Positions 30,095 through 38,801 of a stretch of 63,269 nucleotides of DNA are shown here, piece after piece. Location of the stretch: positions 1 to 63,269 of the forward strand of contig JAAZNM010000003.1 of NCBI GenBank assembly GCA_012798265.1, read 5' to 3'. The stretch comes from Candidatus Roizmanbacteria bacterium. Its GTDB lineage: Bacteria > Patescibacteriota > Microgenomatia > UBA1406 > GWC2-37-13. Numbering within the stretch: the first letter of the stretch is position 1; the number at the start of each line of letters is the position of its first letter. The notes below the pieces were generated by a model. That model ran no database searches. It had not been told where the DNA came from and saw only the letters and a list, made by a program, of their open reading frames with translations. The translations under genes were made by a program, and so were the position numbers.

Positions 30095-31612
30095 CTATCT
30101 TTTATGATGGACCGATCCGTTTTCCGAAGCGCCAGAGCTTTTCCGCCAGAGTTCCACCGTTCTCTCATGCTGCAGCTCCTCCAAAGTTTTGTGGCGAAAG
30201 ACCAGGGCAGTCGCCAGACTTTCGCTTAATCTCAGAATATAGCTGGCAATACTGGGAAGATCTTTGTTGAAGATCACATACTCATCGGCACCTTCCGGAA
30301 AAAGAGGCCGGCCAAGCCGGTCGAGTTTCCCGCCAAGATACTTGGTTCTTGGTGCGGCTTCGCCGCTATAAAGACTGGCTAACCCTTCTTCAGTCTGTAA
30401 CCAGTACATAAAAGGCGGTTTTTCTATTCCCCGGCCGATTGCCTGGGACTTCATCACTCCGGCGGCACCGACGCCTATCGCAATCGGTGTTTGGCGGCCG
30501 ACGCCGGCATCAAAAATTACCGGGATACCGACACCCGACCGGATGATCTGATATCCGTCAAGCATATTTTTGACCGCCAGTCCGGCCTCGCCCGGAGTCT
30601 CGCAGATTCCTCCCTCACCGATACCGACGATCAAACCGTTGGCTCCGGCTTCTTTTAACCGATAGGCCTGTTCCGGATCAATCACCTGGCCGGAAAAAAC
30701 CACACCGTCATTACCGATAATGTCTCTGACCGCTTTAACCGTATCGGTCATCCTCCCTAAAGATCTCGGATCATAGACGCGAAAGAGCCTGACTCCGTGG
30801 TCATAAAGTGTTTTTGCCCTTTTTTTCGCATCTTCGGGATTGGCTTTTAAAGTCGCTCCGATAAGCCTTTTGGACCGACGCGATAAGTACTCCTTGTCAG
30901 GATGATTAAAAAGAACCGGCTCATTTTCGAGTAATTGGAAAGCTCTCTCGGCCATAAGCACCTGATTATCGGGTTTGTTCCAGATACTGTCGACCGGAAT
31001 AAAGCCGAATCCCTGTATAAGCGCCATTGTCTCAAGCGCCTCTGCCGAAACCACATCCGGAGTCGACGATAATACATAAGGGATCGTCGGCATCCGGTCG
31101 CTCGTCCATGACCAAAGACCTCGAGCCAGCAGTACATTGGCGCTGTCTTCAACTCCTTTACCTTCTTTTTGCAGTTCGCTGCTGAAACCGAAGTCGGAAA
31201 AAATCACCGCCTCACGCTCTTCCAAACATCTGTCCAAAACCGGTATGTCTTTATCGGTCACTGGCACAAATCCCTTCTCTTCGGTATTTTTTAGTGATTT
31301 GATTCTCTCCGGGTGAAGAAGTGTTTCGGCATCGCAATGTCTGACAGTCAACGTTTCGGCTACCTGATCGGTGGGCAACAGCTTGGGATCATCCGGCAAA
31401 GCGTCATAAGGCGTCTTCAACGGATACTCACCGGTTGCCTGAAAATACTTTGTCTCTTTTTCAGACAAGGAAGACATTGCTTCTTGTCTACTCCTGACTA
31501 TCTCTTTATAATAGTTGAGTCTGTTTTTTATAAGATCCGGAGATATTGGTTTGGATAAAAACTCTTTGAAAGAAGCTGGAGGATAGACCGATCTGTCTCG
31601 TGCTTCTGTCAT
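30095..31612 (-). CDS. IMP dehydrogenase/GMP reductase-like protein (divergent)
   Basis: 505 residues. The C-terminal TIM barrel has GANGLIVGIGEGGICETP, equivalent to the IMPDH loop GxGSICxT with the catalytic Cys, and PVIFDAGVGRQTPIAIGVGA, where IMPDH has (A)DGGIRxSGDxxKAxAxGA. The IMP-phosphate and NAD determinants are thus changed, and CBS domains are not recognisable. An N-terminal ~170 residues are unfamiliar. Possibly a nucleotide-binding protein with a different reaction. TATAAT (31637-31642, minus) is 24 nt from the ATG. Confidence 0.65.
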   Translation of the reverse strand: MTEARDRSVYPPASFKEFLSKPISPDLIKNRLNYYKEIVRSRQEAMSSLSEKETKYFQATGEYPLKTPYDALPDDPKLLPTDQVAETLTVRHCDAETLLHPERIKSLKNTEEKGFVPVTDKDIPVLDRCLEEREAVIFSDFGFSSELQKEGKGVEDSANVLLARGLWSWTSDRMPTIPYVLSSTPDVVSAEALETMALIQGFGFIPVDSIWNKPDNQVLMAERAFQLLENEPVLFNHPDKEYLSRRSKRLIGATLKANPEDAKKRAKTLYDHGVRLFRVYDPRSLGRMTDTVKAVRDIIGNDGVVFSGQVIDPEQAYRLKEAGANGLIVGIGEGGICETPGEAGLAVKNMLDGYQIIRSGVGIPVIFDAGVGRQTPIAIGVGAAGVMKSQAIGRGIEKPPFMYWLQTEEGLASLYSGEAAPRTKYLGGKLDRLGRPLFPEGADEYVIFNKDLPSIASYILRLSESLATALVFRHKTLEELQHERTVELWRKSSGASENGSVHHKR

Positions 31613-31674
31613 CTTTTATTTTTATTTTAAAACAAGATTATATCATTTTTTTCGAATGATAAAATATATTAAGT

Positions 31675-32823
31675 ATGGTTTTAGCCCTTTTGGGATTTTT
31701 TGTCTGGAAGACCGTTGATATTATAGTCGGCTTATCTTTCCCAATATTTATTCCCTATCTTGGTTTTTTTCCCTACAAGGAAACGCTTTCGACCGTCTTT
31801 CATCTGCCGCCGTGGATCTATAGTTGGGCTAACTTTGACGGGATTCATTATATTTTAATAGCCTTGAACGGCTACTCTCAATACGAACAGGCTTTTTTTC
31901 CCTTATATCCTTTGATGATCCGTTTTTTCAATCCCTTATTAGGCAATAACCTTTTATTAACTGGGCTTTTCATATCGAATCTTTCTTTTTTCTTAGGACT
32001 TTATCTTATCGTACGGTCTCTTCCGGAGACACCGTTAAAAAAGAGATGGTTCTTGGTTTTTTTGCTTGCCTTTCCCACTTCTTTTTTCTTCGGGGCGGTC
32101 TATACCGAAGGGCTTTTTTTTCTCCTTTTTGGCCTGTTCCTTTTTCTGGTCAAAAAAAAATATTATTTGTTGGCTTCGCTAACGGCCCTTATCGTCTCGT
32201 TGACCCGTCTTGTCGGAATCTTTATCCCGATAATTTTATTTTTTGAACTTTTCCGACAGACGGTTGTCTCGTTTCGTAAAAAAGATTGGCTACAACTCGC
32301 CTGCTATGCGCTTTACGTAACGATCCCTTTTTTCGGCCTTCTGGTTTACTGTTTTTTTCTTTGGCAAACCACCTCGGATCCGTTTTTTTTCTTTAGCTCG
32401 CAACCTATATTCGGGGCTCACCGATCGACTCATTTGATACTGCTTCCTCAGGTATATTTCCGGTATTTTAAAATATTCATTACCGCCCGTCCCAACTTCC
32501 AGTACTTTATCTCCCTGATTGAGTTTTTCTTTTTTACCTTTGTTTTTTTGGTCCTCCTCTTTGACCTGTACAAAATAACAAGGAACAGGAAAATAAACCC
32601 CGGTCGATTGAGCCTGAATATTTTTTCGCTTATCAACCTTTGCCTGCCAACGCTCACCGGCACTTTTTCCTCTATCCCCCGCTATGCCCTTTTTTCGTTA
32701 TCGTTCTTCATTTTTCTCGCCGGAATAAAAAACAATACGGTAAAATTAATCATTGCCGGCATTTTTTTTTGGCTTCATATTATGATGCTCGGCTTTTTTA
32801 TCCAAGGTTATTTTGTCAGTTGA
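31675..32823 (+). CDS. PIG-V-like polytopic mannosyltransferase
   Basis: 382 residues, about ten membrane segments. The first external loop has WANFDGIHYILIALNGYSQY followed by FFPLYPLMIRFF, the hallmark of the PIG-V/Mannosyl_trans2 family (GT-C fold, Asp in a W-x-x-(F/W)D-x-x-H/WY loop). Such enzymes use polyprenyl-phosphate sugars; the GT2 enzyme at 18346-19275 could supply such a donor. Four nt before the PBP2 gene. Confidence 0.8.
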   Translation: MVLALLGFFVWKTVDIIVGLSFPIFIPYLGFFPYKETLSTVFHLPPWIYSWANFDGIHYILIALNGYSQYEQAFFPLYPLMIRFFNPLLGNNLLLTGLFISNLSFFLGLYLIVRSLPETPLKKRWFLVFLLAFPTSFFFGAVYTEGLFFLLFGLFLFLVKKKYYLLASLTALIVSLTRLVGIFIPIILFFELFRQTVVSFRKKDWLQLACYALYVTIPFFGLLVYCFFLWQTTSDPFFFFSSQPIFGAHRSTHLILLPQVYFRYFKIFITARPNFQYFISLIEFFFFTFVFLVLLFDLYKITRNRKINPGRLSLNIFSLINLCLPTLTGTFSSIPRYALFSLSFFIFLAGIKNNTVKLIIAGIFFWLHIMMLGFFIQGYFVS

Positions 32824-32826
32824 TTT

Positions 32827-34521
32827 ATGAACAGATTGCCCTTTTTCCAGCGCGGTCATCGAGGCGGCATAAAGTTTGACCAGGGCCTGGAAAACTCCCA
32901 TCTTTTTTTACTGTCAGGATTCTTGTTTTTCGTACTGCTCTCATTTCTGGGTCTGTCCCTACGGCTTTTCCAACTTACGATAGTAAAAGGGGCCTATTAT
33001 CGCCAACTGTCCGAACAAAACCGGATTCGCGAACTCATCCTCGAGGCAAAAAGGGGGACGATTATCGACCGGAAAGGATTTATCATCGCGGAAAATATCG
33101 CTCCCGACAATAAAAAAAACGATGAGAGAATGGCTTCAAGGAGGATCTATCATCTTCCTGAGGCTATCGCCCATATTATCGGATACCGCCAAACGGCTGA
33201 CGCCAACGATTTAAAAAACGACCCTTGTCTAAATAAACTTGATCTGGGCGATAAAACCGGTAAAAAAGGTGTTGAAAAATTATTCGATTGTCAACTCCGC
33301 GGCTACCATGGCAAAAAACTGATCGAGGTAGATGCTAAGGGAAAATATCTTAAAACGCTGTCGATAGTTATGCCGCAGGAAGGCGATAAAATTCAACTGG
33401 CTCTCGATCTTGATCTGCAGAACAAAACCTACGAGATGATAAAAGACAAGAAAGCGGCGGTTGTCGCCGTCAAACCTCAAACAGGCGAAATCCTCGTATT
33501 TGCATCGTCGCCATCATTTAATCCGCAAGATTTTGAAGATAATAATTCACAAAAGATAGATCAGTACCTGACCGATAAAAACAAACCATTGTTCGATCGT
33601 ATCAGCGAAGCCGCTTATCCGCCCGGGTCGATATTTAAGATCGCTTTGGCCGCCGGCGCCCTTGAAGAAAAAAAAATTGACGACAAGACTGTTTTTGAGG
33701 ATACGGGCGTAATCACGGCCGGACCGGCCAAGTTCGGCAACTGGTACTTCCTCCAGTACGGAAAAACTGAGGGGATGGTCGACATAACCAAGGCTATCCA
33801 AAGATCAAACGACATATTTTTTTATCGGGTCGGCCAACTGCTTGGACCGGACAGAATCAAAAGTTGGGCCGAAGAGTTCGGATACGGCCAACCGACCGGG
33901 TTTGGTTTGAACGAGACCGAAGGACTTTTGCCTTCGACCTTCTGGAAAGAGGAGACTCTAAAAGAATCCTGGTATCTTGGAGACACTTACAACTACGCCA
34001 TCGGTCAGGGATATACCTTGGTCACCCCTTTGCAGACGGTCGCGGCTACGGCTTCTGTCGCCAACAACGGTTATCTGTGCCAACCTCAGTTTCTGAAAAA
34101 CCCAAAAAGCAAGTGTCGCAAACTTCCTCTTTCCCAAAACACTTTAAATCTTATTCATAAAGGTATGGTTGAGGCCTGCGCTCCCGGCGGTACCGGATGG
34201 CCTTTTTTCCAATTCGGGATCATGAAAAAACAACCGTCTTTAAAAACCGCGACTCAATCGGCTGTTATAACCGGACTTGCCGACTCTGGCGATGCCACCG
34301 CCTCCGGATTGTTCCAACCGATTTCGGTTGCCTGCAAAACCGGTACGGCCGAATCCCACGTACCGTCTGGGATATCTCATGCCTGGTTTACCGTCTATGC
34401 CCCCTCGGAAAATCCGGAGATCGCTTTGTCCATCATAATAGAAGAGGGAGGACAAGGGTCTGATGTGGCCGGCCCAATCGCCCGCGATATATTAAAGGAA
34501 TATTTTGGGCGGTCGGAATAA
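32827..34521 (+). CDS. mrdA: Penicillin-binding protein 2 (peptidoglycan transpeptidase)
   Basis: 564 residues: membrane anchor (FLLSGFLFFVLLSFLGLSL), dimerisation domain with KRGTIIDRKGFIIAEN, and transpeptidase domain with the SxxK motif PPGSIFKI (Ser268), RSNDIFFYRVG (SxN-like) and KTGTAESH (Lys504). Crosslinks peptidoglycan during side-wall growth. A slightly short dimerisation domain is the only change. Ends 16 nt before the convergent YcaO gene. Confidence 0.93.
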   Translation: MNRLPFFQRGHRGGIKFDQGLENSHLFLLSGFLFFVLLSFLGLSLRLFQLTIVKGAYYRQLSEQNRIRELILEAKRGTIIDRKGFIIAENIAPDNKKNDERMASRRIYHLPEAIAHIIGYRQTADANDLKNDPCLNKLDLGDKTGKKGVEKLFDCQLRGYHGKKLIEVDAKGKYLKTLSIVMPQEGDKIQLALDLDLQNKTYEMIKDKKAAVVAVKPQTGEILVFASSPSFNPQDFEDNNSQKIDQYLTDKNKPLFDRISEAAYPPGSIFKIALAAGALEEKKIDDKTVFEDTGVITAGPAKFGNWYFLQYGKTEGMVDITKAIQRSNDIFFYRVGQLLGPDRIKSWAEEFGYGQPTGFGLNETEGLLPSTFWKEETLKESWYLGDTYNYAIGQGYTLVTPLQTVAATASVANNGYLCQPQFLKNPKSKCRKLPLSQNTLNLIHKGMVEACAPGGTGWPFFQFGIMKKQPSLKTATQSAVITGLADSGDATASGLFQPISVACKTGTAESHVPSGISHAWFTVYAPSENPEIALSIIIEEGGQGSDVAGPIARDILKEYFGRSE

Positions 34522-34537
34522 ACATACGTTTAAGAAG

Positions 34538-36652
34538 CTAACGAGCAGCAAAACCTGCATAATCGCCGAAGTTAAGATGTCCTATTTTTTTTGGCGAAAA
34601 ACCAAGGATCTTTGGGACTGTAAAAACCCTCTCCGTAATATAAGGTTTTTCTTTTTGCCAAACGGGCTGAAGCCCGGAGATGAGTACCCTTACGACAACA
34701 AAATCGATATTCGGTAAAGAAAAATTAACCGCAAAAATATCCATATTCTGTTTCTTCAGCAATGAAATACATTTGTTTATGTTGGCTTTTATGTCGGAGT
34801 TTCTGTAATCTTTAATCTCATCAAACCTGACTACCTTTCCCGGCTTAACATAATGTTCCGTATTTTTGTTGAGCCATCTTTTCCCGGCGGCAAATTTTGG
34901 AAAAATCTGGATCGCTTCTGTAACCGTCCTCGATAAGGCGATATCTTTATCCAAATGGGAAGAGACCGAATAGGAATATCCGTTACGATCACCTACCCTT
35001 CCTTTGATAAACATCCCAAAAGTCGGGATATCGTTCGTATTCAGGATATACTTAATCCGATAAAACAGATTCGACCGGTCAAGATCGTCAAGCAAACGTG
35101 TCAATTTTTGGTCTTTTACGCTTGCCAAATCAATATCGGGCATAACTATTTCGTTAAGGTCAGCGATCATATAGATATCCCTTTCCACCAGTTCCAATAT
35201 ACCGTGCAAGACTGCCTCTTCCATACAGTTGCCCGAAGCAAGACCGTTGCTGCCGACATCGGCATAAGACACGAAATCCAAAGGCAGTAGACAGTTAGTG
35301 TTCTGCGTCAACGACCAGGCCTTGATCCACTTAATTTTTTTCAAATCAGAGTAGCCTTCTGTCGGAATACGGAATTTTTCCGGAGGAACGGCAATGCTTT
35401 TTAGCTCTTTATAAGATCCGATAATTATTTTTTTGAAAGGGTCACTTGCGGCATAACTGGCGCAATATCTCTCAATTGCCTCCATGACGGCGCTGTTTCT
35501 GTTTTGGTATAGGCTAAGACCCTTGCCGGCAGTGACCAAATATTGGCCATATCTTGAGGGATCGTTTGAAAAGGCCTTAAAATTATATTGATTGCGAATA
35601 GTGTTTTTATAACGTATTGTTTTTGATATTACGCCGACATGGCTGATATATTTTTTCGCCCTTAACCAAGTGTCTTTTGCATGGACGACCCTTAATCCGT
35701 TTTCAAAAAACAACGCTTTACGATGTTTCAGTTTTATTTTCTCAGACGTAAAATAACACCCAGGACAACATGTCGGATCTTTTATAATATCAATTTTCCT
35801 TATTTTTCCCCTTGCCAGATCAATACTGACTATCTTGTTTTTCAGGGAATTGTCACCGGATAAGAATATGGCTATGACGTTGGCCATATTGACCGCAAAT
35901 AACTTGTATTCTATCTCTGTTGGTTTGGGATCAGGCAGCCTGAAGATGTAATCTTTTTTTTCAATAAAACTGTTTTCTTTTAATCTTTTTCTGTAACAAT
36001 TCAGGCAGGAAGATTTGCCGTCGAACACAAAAGGTCCGATATCGATACGTCTGTTGCCAAAATCAAGATTGTAAAATATCCATTTGGTCTTTGGAAAAAG
36101 ACGGCGGCATCTGTTAAACAAAGCCAATAATTTTGTGCTGATGAAAGGGCTTATTACCAGGTCCGATCTTTTTATGGTCTTTATGGTTTTGCCTATCGAC
36201 GAAGAAGCATCAATCGGAGTTAAATTCTTGTATCCGTGTCCCGTCAGTAAACCGGATATGATTCTGTCTCTTTCCTTCTCCCATAAAAAGGCAATCGACG
36301 GATTCTCTTCGATAGGACATCCTTTGCCTACTCTCTTCCTTAAGACAGGCATTTTGCGTTCCGGATTGGTTCTCTGGTTCAAGAAGCCTTCTTTGTCAAG
36401 CAAATAAGTTATCTCCAATATGTCTTTATCCGAAACCAGAGTCGCTCTGGATATCTTTTTGACGGTATGTTTGCCATCCATTAACCGGACTATGTCACAA
36501 ACCGGTAGATCTTTATTTATGGTAACTGTTTTACCTGTCGGCAGTTGAGTCAATTCCTCTGTTATCTTCGAATACGCCAGACTGAAATTACGGCTTACCG
36601 CTGGCTTAAGGAACAAAAACAAATCGTCTCTTGGCATAAAGTTTTTTTTCAT
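34538..36652 (-). CDS. Fused E1-like/YcaO cyclodehydratase (RiPP azoline synthase)
   Basis: 704 residues. Residues ~45-92 look like a winged-helix leader-binding (RRE) domain. Residues ~110-300 are the E1/ThiF-like partner domain with a zinc site formed by C216/C219 (SCLNC) and C296/C299 (CPGC). Residues ~330-704 are the YcaO domain with ATP motifs NSAVMEAIER (~387-396), EEAVLHGILELVERD (~478-492) and RTVTEAIQ (~575-582). Fused C-D enzymes of this type turn Cys or Ser/Thr of a leader-bearing peptide into azolines. The C terminus (FGDYAGFAAR) lacks the PxPxP end of many such enzymes. It diverges from a radical SAM gene, 31 nt away. Confidence 0.9.
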   Translation of the reverse strand: MKKNFMPRDDLFLFLKPAVSRNFSLAYSKITEELTQLPTGKTVTINKDLPVCDIVRLMDGKHTVKKISRATLVSDKDILEITYLLDKEGFLNQRTNPERKMPVLRKRVGKGCPIEENPSIAFLWEKERDRIISGLLTGHGYKNLTPIDASSSIGKTIKTIKRSDLVISPFISTKLLALFNRCRRLFPKTKWIFYNLDFGNRRIDIGPFVFDGKSSCLNCYRKRLKENSFIEKKDYIFRLPDPKPTEIEYKLFAVNMANVIAIFLSGDNSLKNKIVSIDLARGKIRKIDIIKDPTCCPGCYFTSEKIKLKHRKALFFENGLRVVHAKDTWLRAKKYISHVGVISKTIRYKNTIRNQYNFKAFSNDPSRYGQYLVTAGKGLSLYQNRNSAVMEAIERYCASYAASDPFKKIIIGSYKELKSIAVPPEKFRIPTEGYSDLKKIKWIKAWSLTQNTNCLLPLDFVSYADVGSNGLASGNCMEEAVLHGILELVERDIYMIADLNEIVMPDIDLASVKDQKLTRLLDDLDRSNLFYRIKYILNTNDIPTFGMFIKGRVGDRNGYSYSVSSHLDKDIALSRTVTEAIQIFPKFAAGKRWLNKNTEHYVKPGKVVRFDEIKDYRNSDIKANINKCISLLKKQNMDIFAVNFSLPNIDFVVVRVLISGLQPVWQKEKPYITERVFTVPKILGFSPKKIGHLNFGDYAGFAAR

Positions 36653-36670
36653 ACCGATAGATCCATCTGA

Positions 36671-36676
36671 TATAAT
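36671..36676 (+). promoter_or_regulatory. -10 box of the first SPASM radical SAM gene
   Basis: TATAAT in the 31-nt divergent spacer between the YcaO and radical SAM genes, 7 nt before the ATG at 36684. Transcription from it would start at or next to the start codon. Confidence 0.6.
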
Positions 36677-36683
36677 TTTTACG

Positions 36684-38063
36684 ATGTCTTTGTTACGGAA
36701 TAGTCAGAAAATTGGTCTTTTCGATCATCTTTATTATACAAAGATTAAAAAATTCCAGGTTATCTATAACCCCTATTCTTATAAGAAACCGGCCGTCGTA
36801 GAGATCGGTTTTTTTAACTGGATCAAAAACTTCCTCAAAGGAGAACTTACCGTTAATCAGATAACGGCCAAAAACCAAATTTTCGACAAGAAGCAGATGC
36901 TTGGCTGGTTGGATTACCTTTTCGAACATGATTTATTGAGCGTCGGCGGAGAAAAAAATCACCTGTTTATAAACCCTTTGTCCAATCCGGAAAAAGCTTC
37001 TTTCTGGGTAGATGTCACCAACCAATGCAACTTCCGTTGCTCATACTGCTATATCGACAGAAAAAAGGAGACGATAGACCCGAATAAGTTTAAAGATTTG
37101 TTTGAAAAACTGATCGCTTCGAAGAAGGAATATCCATTTAACGAAATCGTTTTTGTTTTAGCCGGAGGGGAACCACTTCTTTTTTTCGATACCCTTAAGA
37201 ATCTAATCGGGACAATCGAAGCACTACAAAAAAAATATCTGAAAATATTGAAAATACAGACTCTCATTATTACCAACGGCAGTTTGCTAACGGAAGAAAA
37301 GGCAAAATTTTTCCGAAAAAACAAAATAAGGATAGCCATATCCCTTGATGGAATAGAAGAATATAACGACCAAACAAGAAAATTTATCGACGGAAAAGGC
37401 ACTTATAAATACATTTTAAGGGGAATCGATATCGCCAAAAAGTACCGGATACTAAGCAACGTTATCGTAACCGTATCCTCGAAAAATATACTCCACCTTC
37501 CCCGTTTTGTGTCTTTTCTGCTAGCTCAAAAAATTGGTTTTCAACTCCAGTTTTATAAAAAAACCACCCGATTCTGCCTTGATATGCCAATCGTCTTTGA
37601 CAAAAAAACAATCGGCGCTTATTTAAAAGCCATTAAGGTCGTCTACGACTATTATCTGTTAAACCAAAAAACCTACAATCTCCCGATATTCCTTGACAGC
37701 GGCAAAGCTCTTCTGTTTACCAGTGAATATGGATGTGCCGCAGGATACAATTATTTTACCATCACTCAAAACTGCGAACTGAAGGTCTGTCCTGCTTCAG
37801 ATATTAAAGTCGATTTTACAAAAGTACCTGATTTTATTTCTTCCCTTAGGAAAAAAAATAAGGCATTCATTCAATATTCCGTGGACACCCATCCGATCTG
37901 CAAAAAATGTTTATGGAAATATGCCTGTAAAGGCGGATGCAAAATGGAGAACCTTGTAAATGGCTATACTAAAAAAGCGCCCAATATCTGCGCTTTTTAC
38001 AAAAAAATGCTTCCCTATATGATAAAACTTGAGGCAAAAAGCTTGATAGAAAGCCATAAGTAA
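36684..38063 (+). CDS. SPASM radical SAM peptide-modifying enzyme 1
   Basis: 459 residues. Residues ~40-95 form a small winged-helix-like (RRE-like) domain; the radical SAM core begins at CNFRCSYC (C115, C119, C122), with AGGEPL as the SAM-binding GGE motif. The C-terminal SPASM domain has CAAG (C351), VCPAS, HPICKKCLWKYACKGGC and NICAFY, enough Cys for two auxiliary clusters. SPASM enzymes make thioether or C-C bonds in peptides. Paralogue of 39566-40981, with the same N terminus (IGLFDHLYYTK / IGLFDHLYTAS). Confidence 0.92.
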   Translation: MSLLRNSQKIGLFDHLYYTKIKKFQVIYNPYSYKKPAVVEIGFFNWIKNFLKGELTVNQITAKNQIFDKKQMLGWLDYLFEHDLLSVGGEKNHLFINPLSNPEKASFWVDVTNQCNFRCSYCYIDRKKETIDPNKFKDLFEKLIASKKEYPFNEIVFVLAGGEPLLFFDTLKNLIGTIEALQKKYLKILKIQTLIITNGSLLTEEKAKFFRKNKIRIAISLDGIEEYNDQTRKFIDGKGTYKYILRGIDIAKKYRILSNVIVTVSSKNILHLPRFVSFLLAQKIGFQLQFYKKTTRFCLDMPIVFDKKTIGAYLKAIKVVYDYYLLNQKTYNLPIFLDSGKALLFTSEYGCAAGYNYFTITQNCELKVCPASDIKVDFTKVPDFISSLRKKNKAFIQYSVDTHPICKKCLWKYACKGGCKMENLVNGYTKKAPNICAFYKKMLPYMIKLEAKSLIESHK

Positions 38064-38067
38064 TCTA

Positions 38068-38096
38068 TTGACATCGCGCGAGACCTTTCTTAAACT
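38068..38096 (+). promoter_or_regulatory. Promoter of the 163-residue anchored protein
   Basis: TTGACA (38068-38073), 17-nt spacer, TAAACT (38091-38096), then 6 nt to the ATG at 38103. It starts 4 nt after the radical SAM stop codon, so this gene has its own leaderless transcript. Confidence 0.6.
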
Positions 38097-38102
38097 AAGA
38101 AT

Positions 38103-38594
38103 ATGAGACTTATCAACAAAGTCCTTGTTGGGAGTTTTATCCTACTTCTGGCGGTGATCGCTTATGAATTCAAATTATATTATTTGACTCCCGGCGCAAA
38201 AACAAAAGATGCCCGGCTTTATTCATTGAATACGGTCAAAGAACAGTCAAAATTTTTTGATTGGTTATATAACAACAACCTGATCACCAGATCTAAATTT
38301 GAAGTGGACAAAGACGGGCTTCCTCTCATCACCAACGATACCGAAGGATCTATAAAATCTTTAAGCCTCAACAAGAAACAAGAAGGAAACGATGAGGTTC
38401 TTTTAGCGCTTCAAACCAAAAGTGGTCTGGTCAACTTCGTTTTTCCCGCCAATATGCTTGAGTTCTACACCAAAGAAAGAAAGCTTGTCCATATGGATTC
38501 GATGGCAAAAGAAGAAAACGTCATCGTACACGAAGTATTCGGGCTAAATAAAAATACGATCGTTCCTCTTAATATCAAGATCGTGAAAAACTAG
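38103..38594 (+). CDS. Membrane-anchored protein of unknown function in the RiPP locus
   Basis: 163 residues: N-terminal helix (VLVGSFILLLAVIAYEFKLY) as uncleaved anchor, remainder outside the membrane with no Cys. No known domain recognised. It sits between the first radical SAM gene and the precursor gene, convergent to the latter with 5 nt between the stop codons. By position it could help export, immunity or display of the product; that is inference. Confidence 0.75.
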   Translation: MRLINKVLVGSFILLLAVIAYEFKLYYLTPGAKTKDARLYSLNTVKEQSKFFDWLYNNNLITRSKFEVDKDGLPLITNDTEGSIKSLSLNKKQEGNDEVLLALQTKSGLVNFVFPANMLEFYTKERKLVHMDSMAKEENVIVHEVFGLNKNTIVPLNIKIVKN

Positions 38595-38599
38595 CCAAT

Positions 38600-38740
38600 T
38601 CAGGGCCAACAATTTCCGCAGCCGCACGCGTCTTTGCAAGTAGCGTAAACGTTCATAAACTCCATAAAGTCATACCTTTTTTTCAACAAAAAAATTTTTA
38701 TTTTTTTCTGGGTGATCCTGGGAGATTGATACTTTTTCAT
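38600..38740 (-). CDS. Cys-rich RiPP precursor peptide, 46 residues
   Basis: ATG at 38738-38740, TGA at 38600-38602. The leader begins MKKYQSPRIT: Y4-x-x-P7-x-I9 is the YxxPx(L/I) motif known in leaders bound by PqqD-like domains of lasso-peptide and radical SAM systems. A basic, hydrophobic middle (KKIKIFLLKKRYDF) follows, then the C-terminal core TCKDACGCGNCWP with Cys35, 39, 41 and 44. All four Cys are in the last 12 residues. It lies downstream of the HprK-like and second radical SAM genes on the same strand. The precursor role is inferred from motif and context. Confidence 0.85.
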   Translation of the reverse strand: MKKYQSPRITQKKIKIFLLKKRYDFMEFMNVYATCKDACGCGNCWP

Positions 38741-38753
38741 TATTATATTAAAA

Positions 38754-38783
38754 AGGATAGCAGATTTAAAAAATATTTGTCAA
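38754..38783 (-). promoter_or_regulatory. Candidate promoter of the precursor peptide gene
   Basis: Minus strand: TTGACA (38778-38783), 18-nt spacer, TATCCT (38754-38759), then 13 nt to the ATG. A strong -35 here would let the precursor be made in excess over the enzymes encoded upstream. The -10 is weak, so this is a moderate call. Confidence 0.45.
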
Positions 38784-38801
38784 TAATAAACATGGCGTTT
38801 T

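Noticed and set aside
30014-30229. Small plus-strand frame at the end of the IMPDH-like gene
   Set aside because: Half lies in repeat sequence and half is antisense of a conserved gene; no supporting signal.
34538-36652. YcaO as a ribosomal S12 methylthiotransferase helper or thioamide enzyme
   Set aside because: The fused E1-like domain with two CxxC pairs fits peptide cyclodehydratases; no TfuA partner is present.
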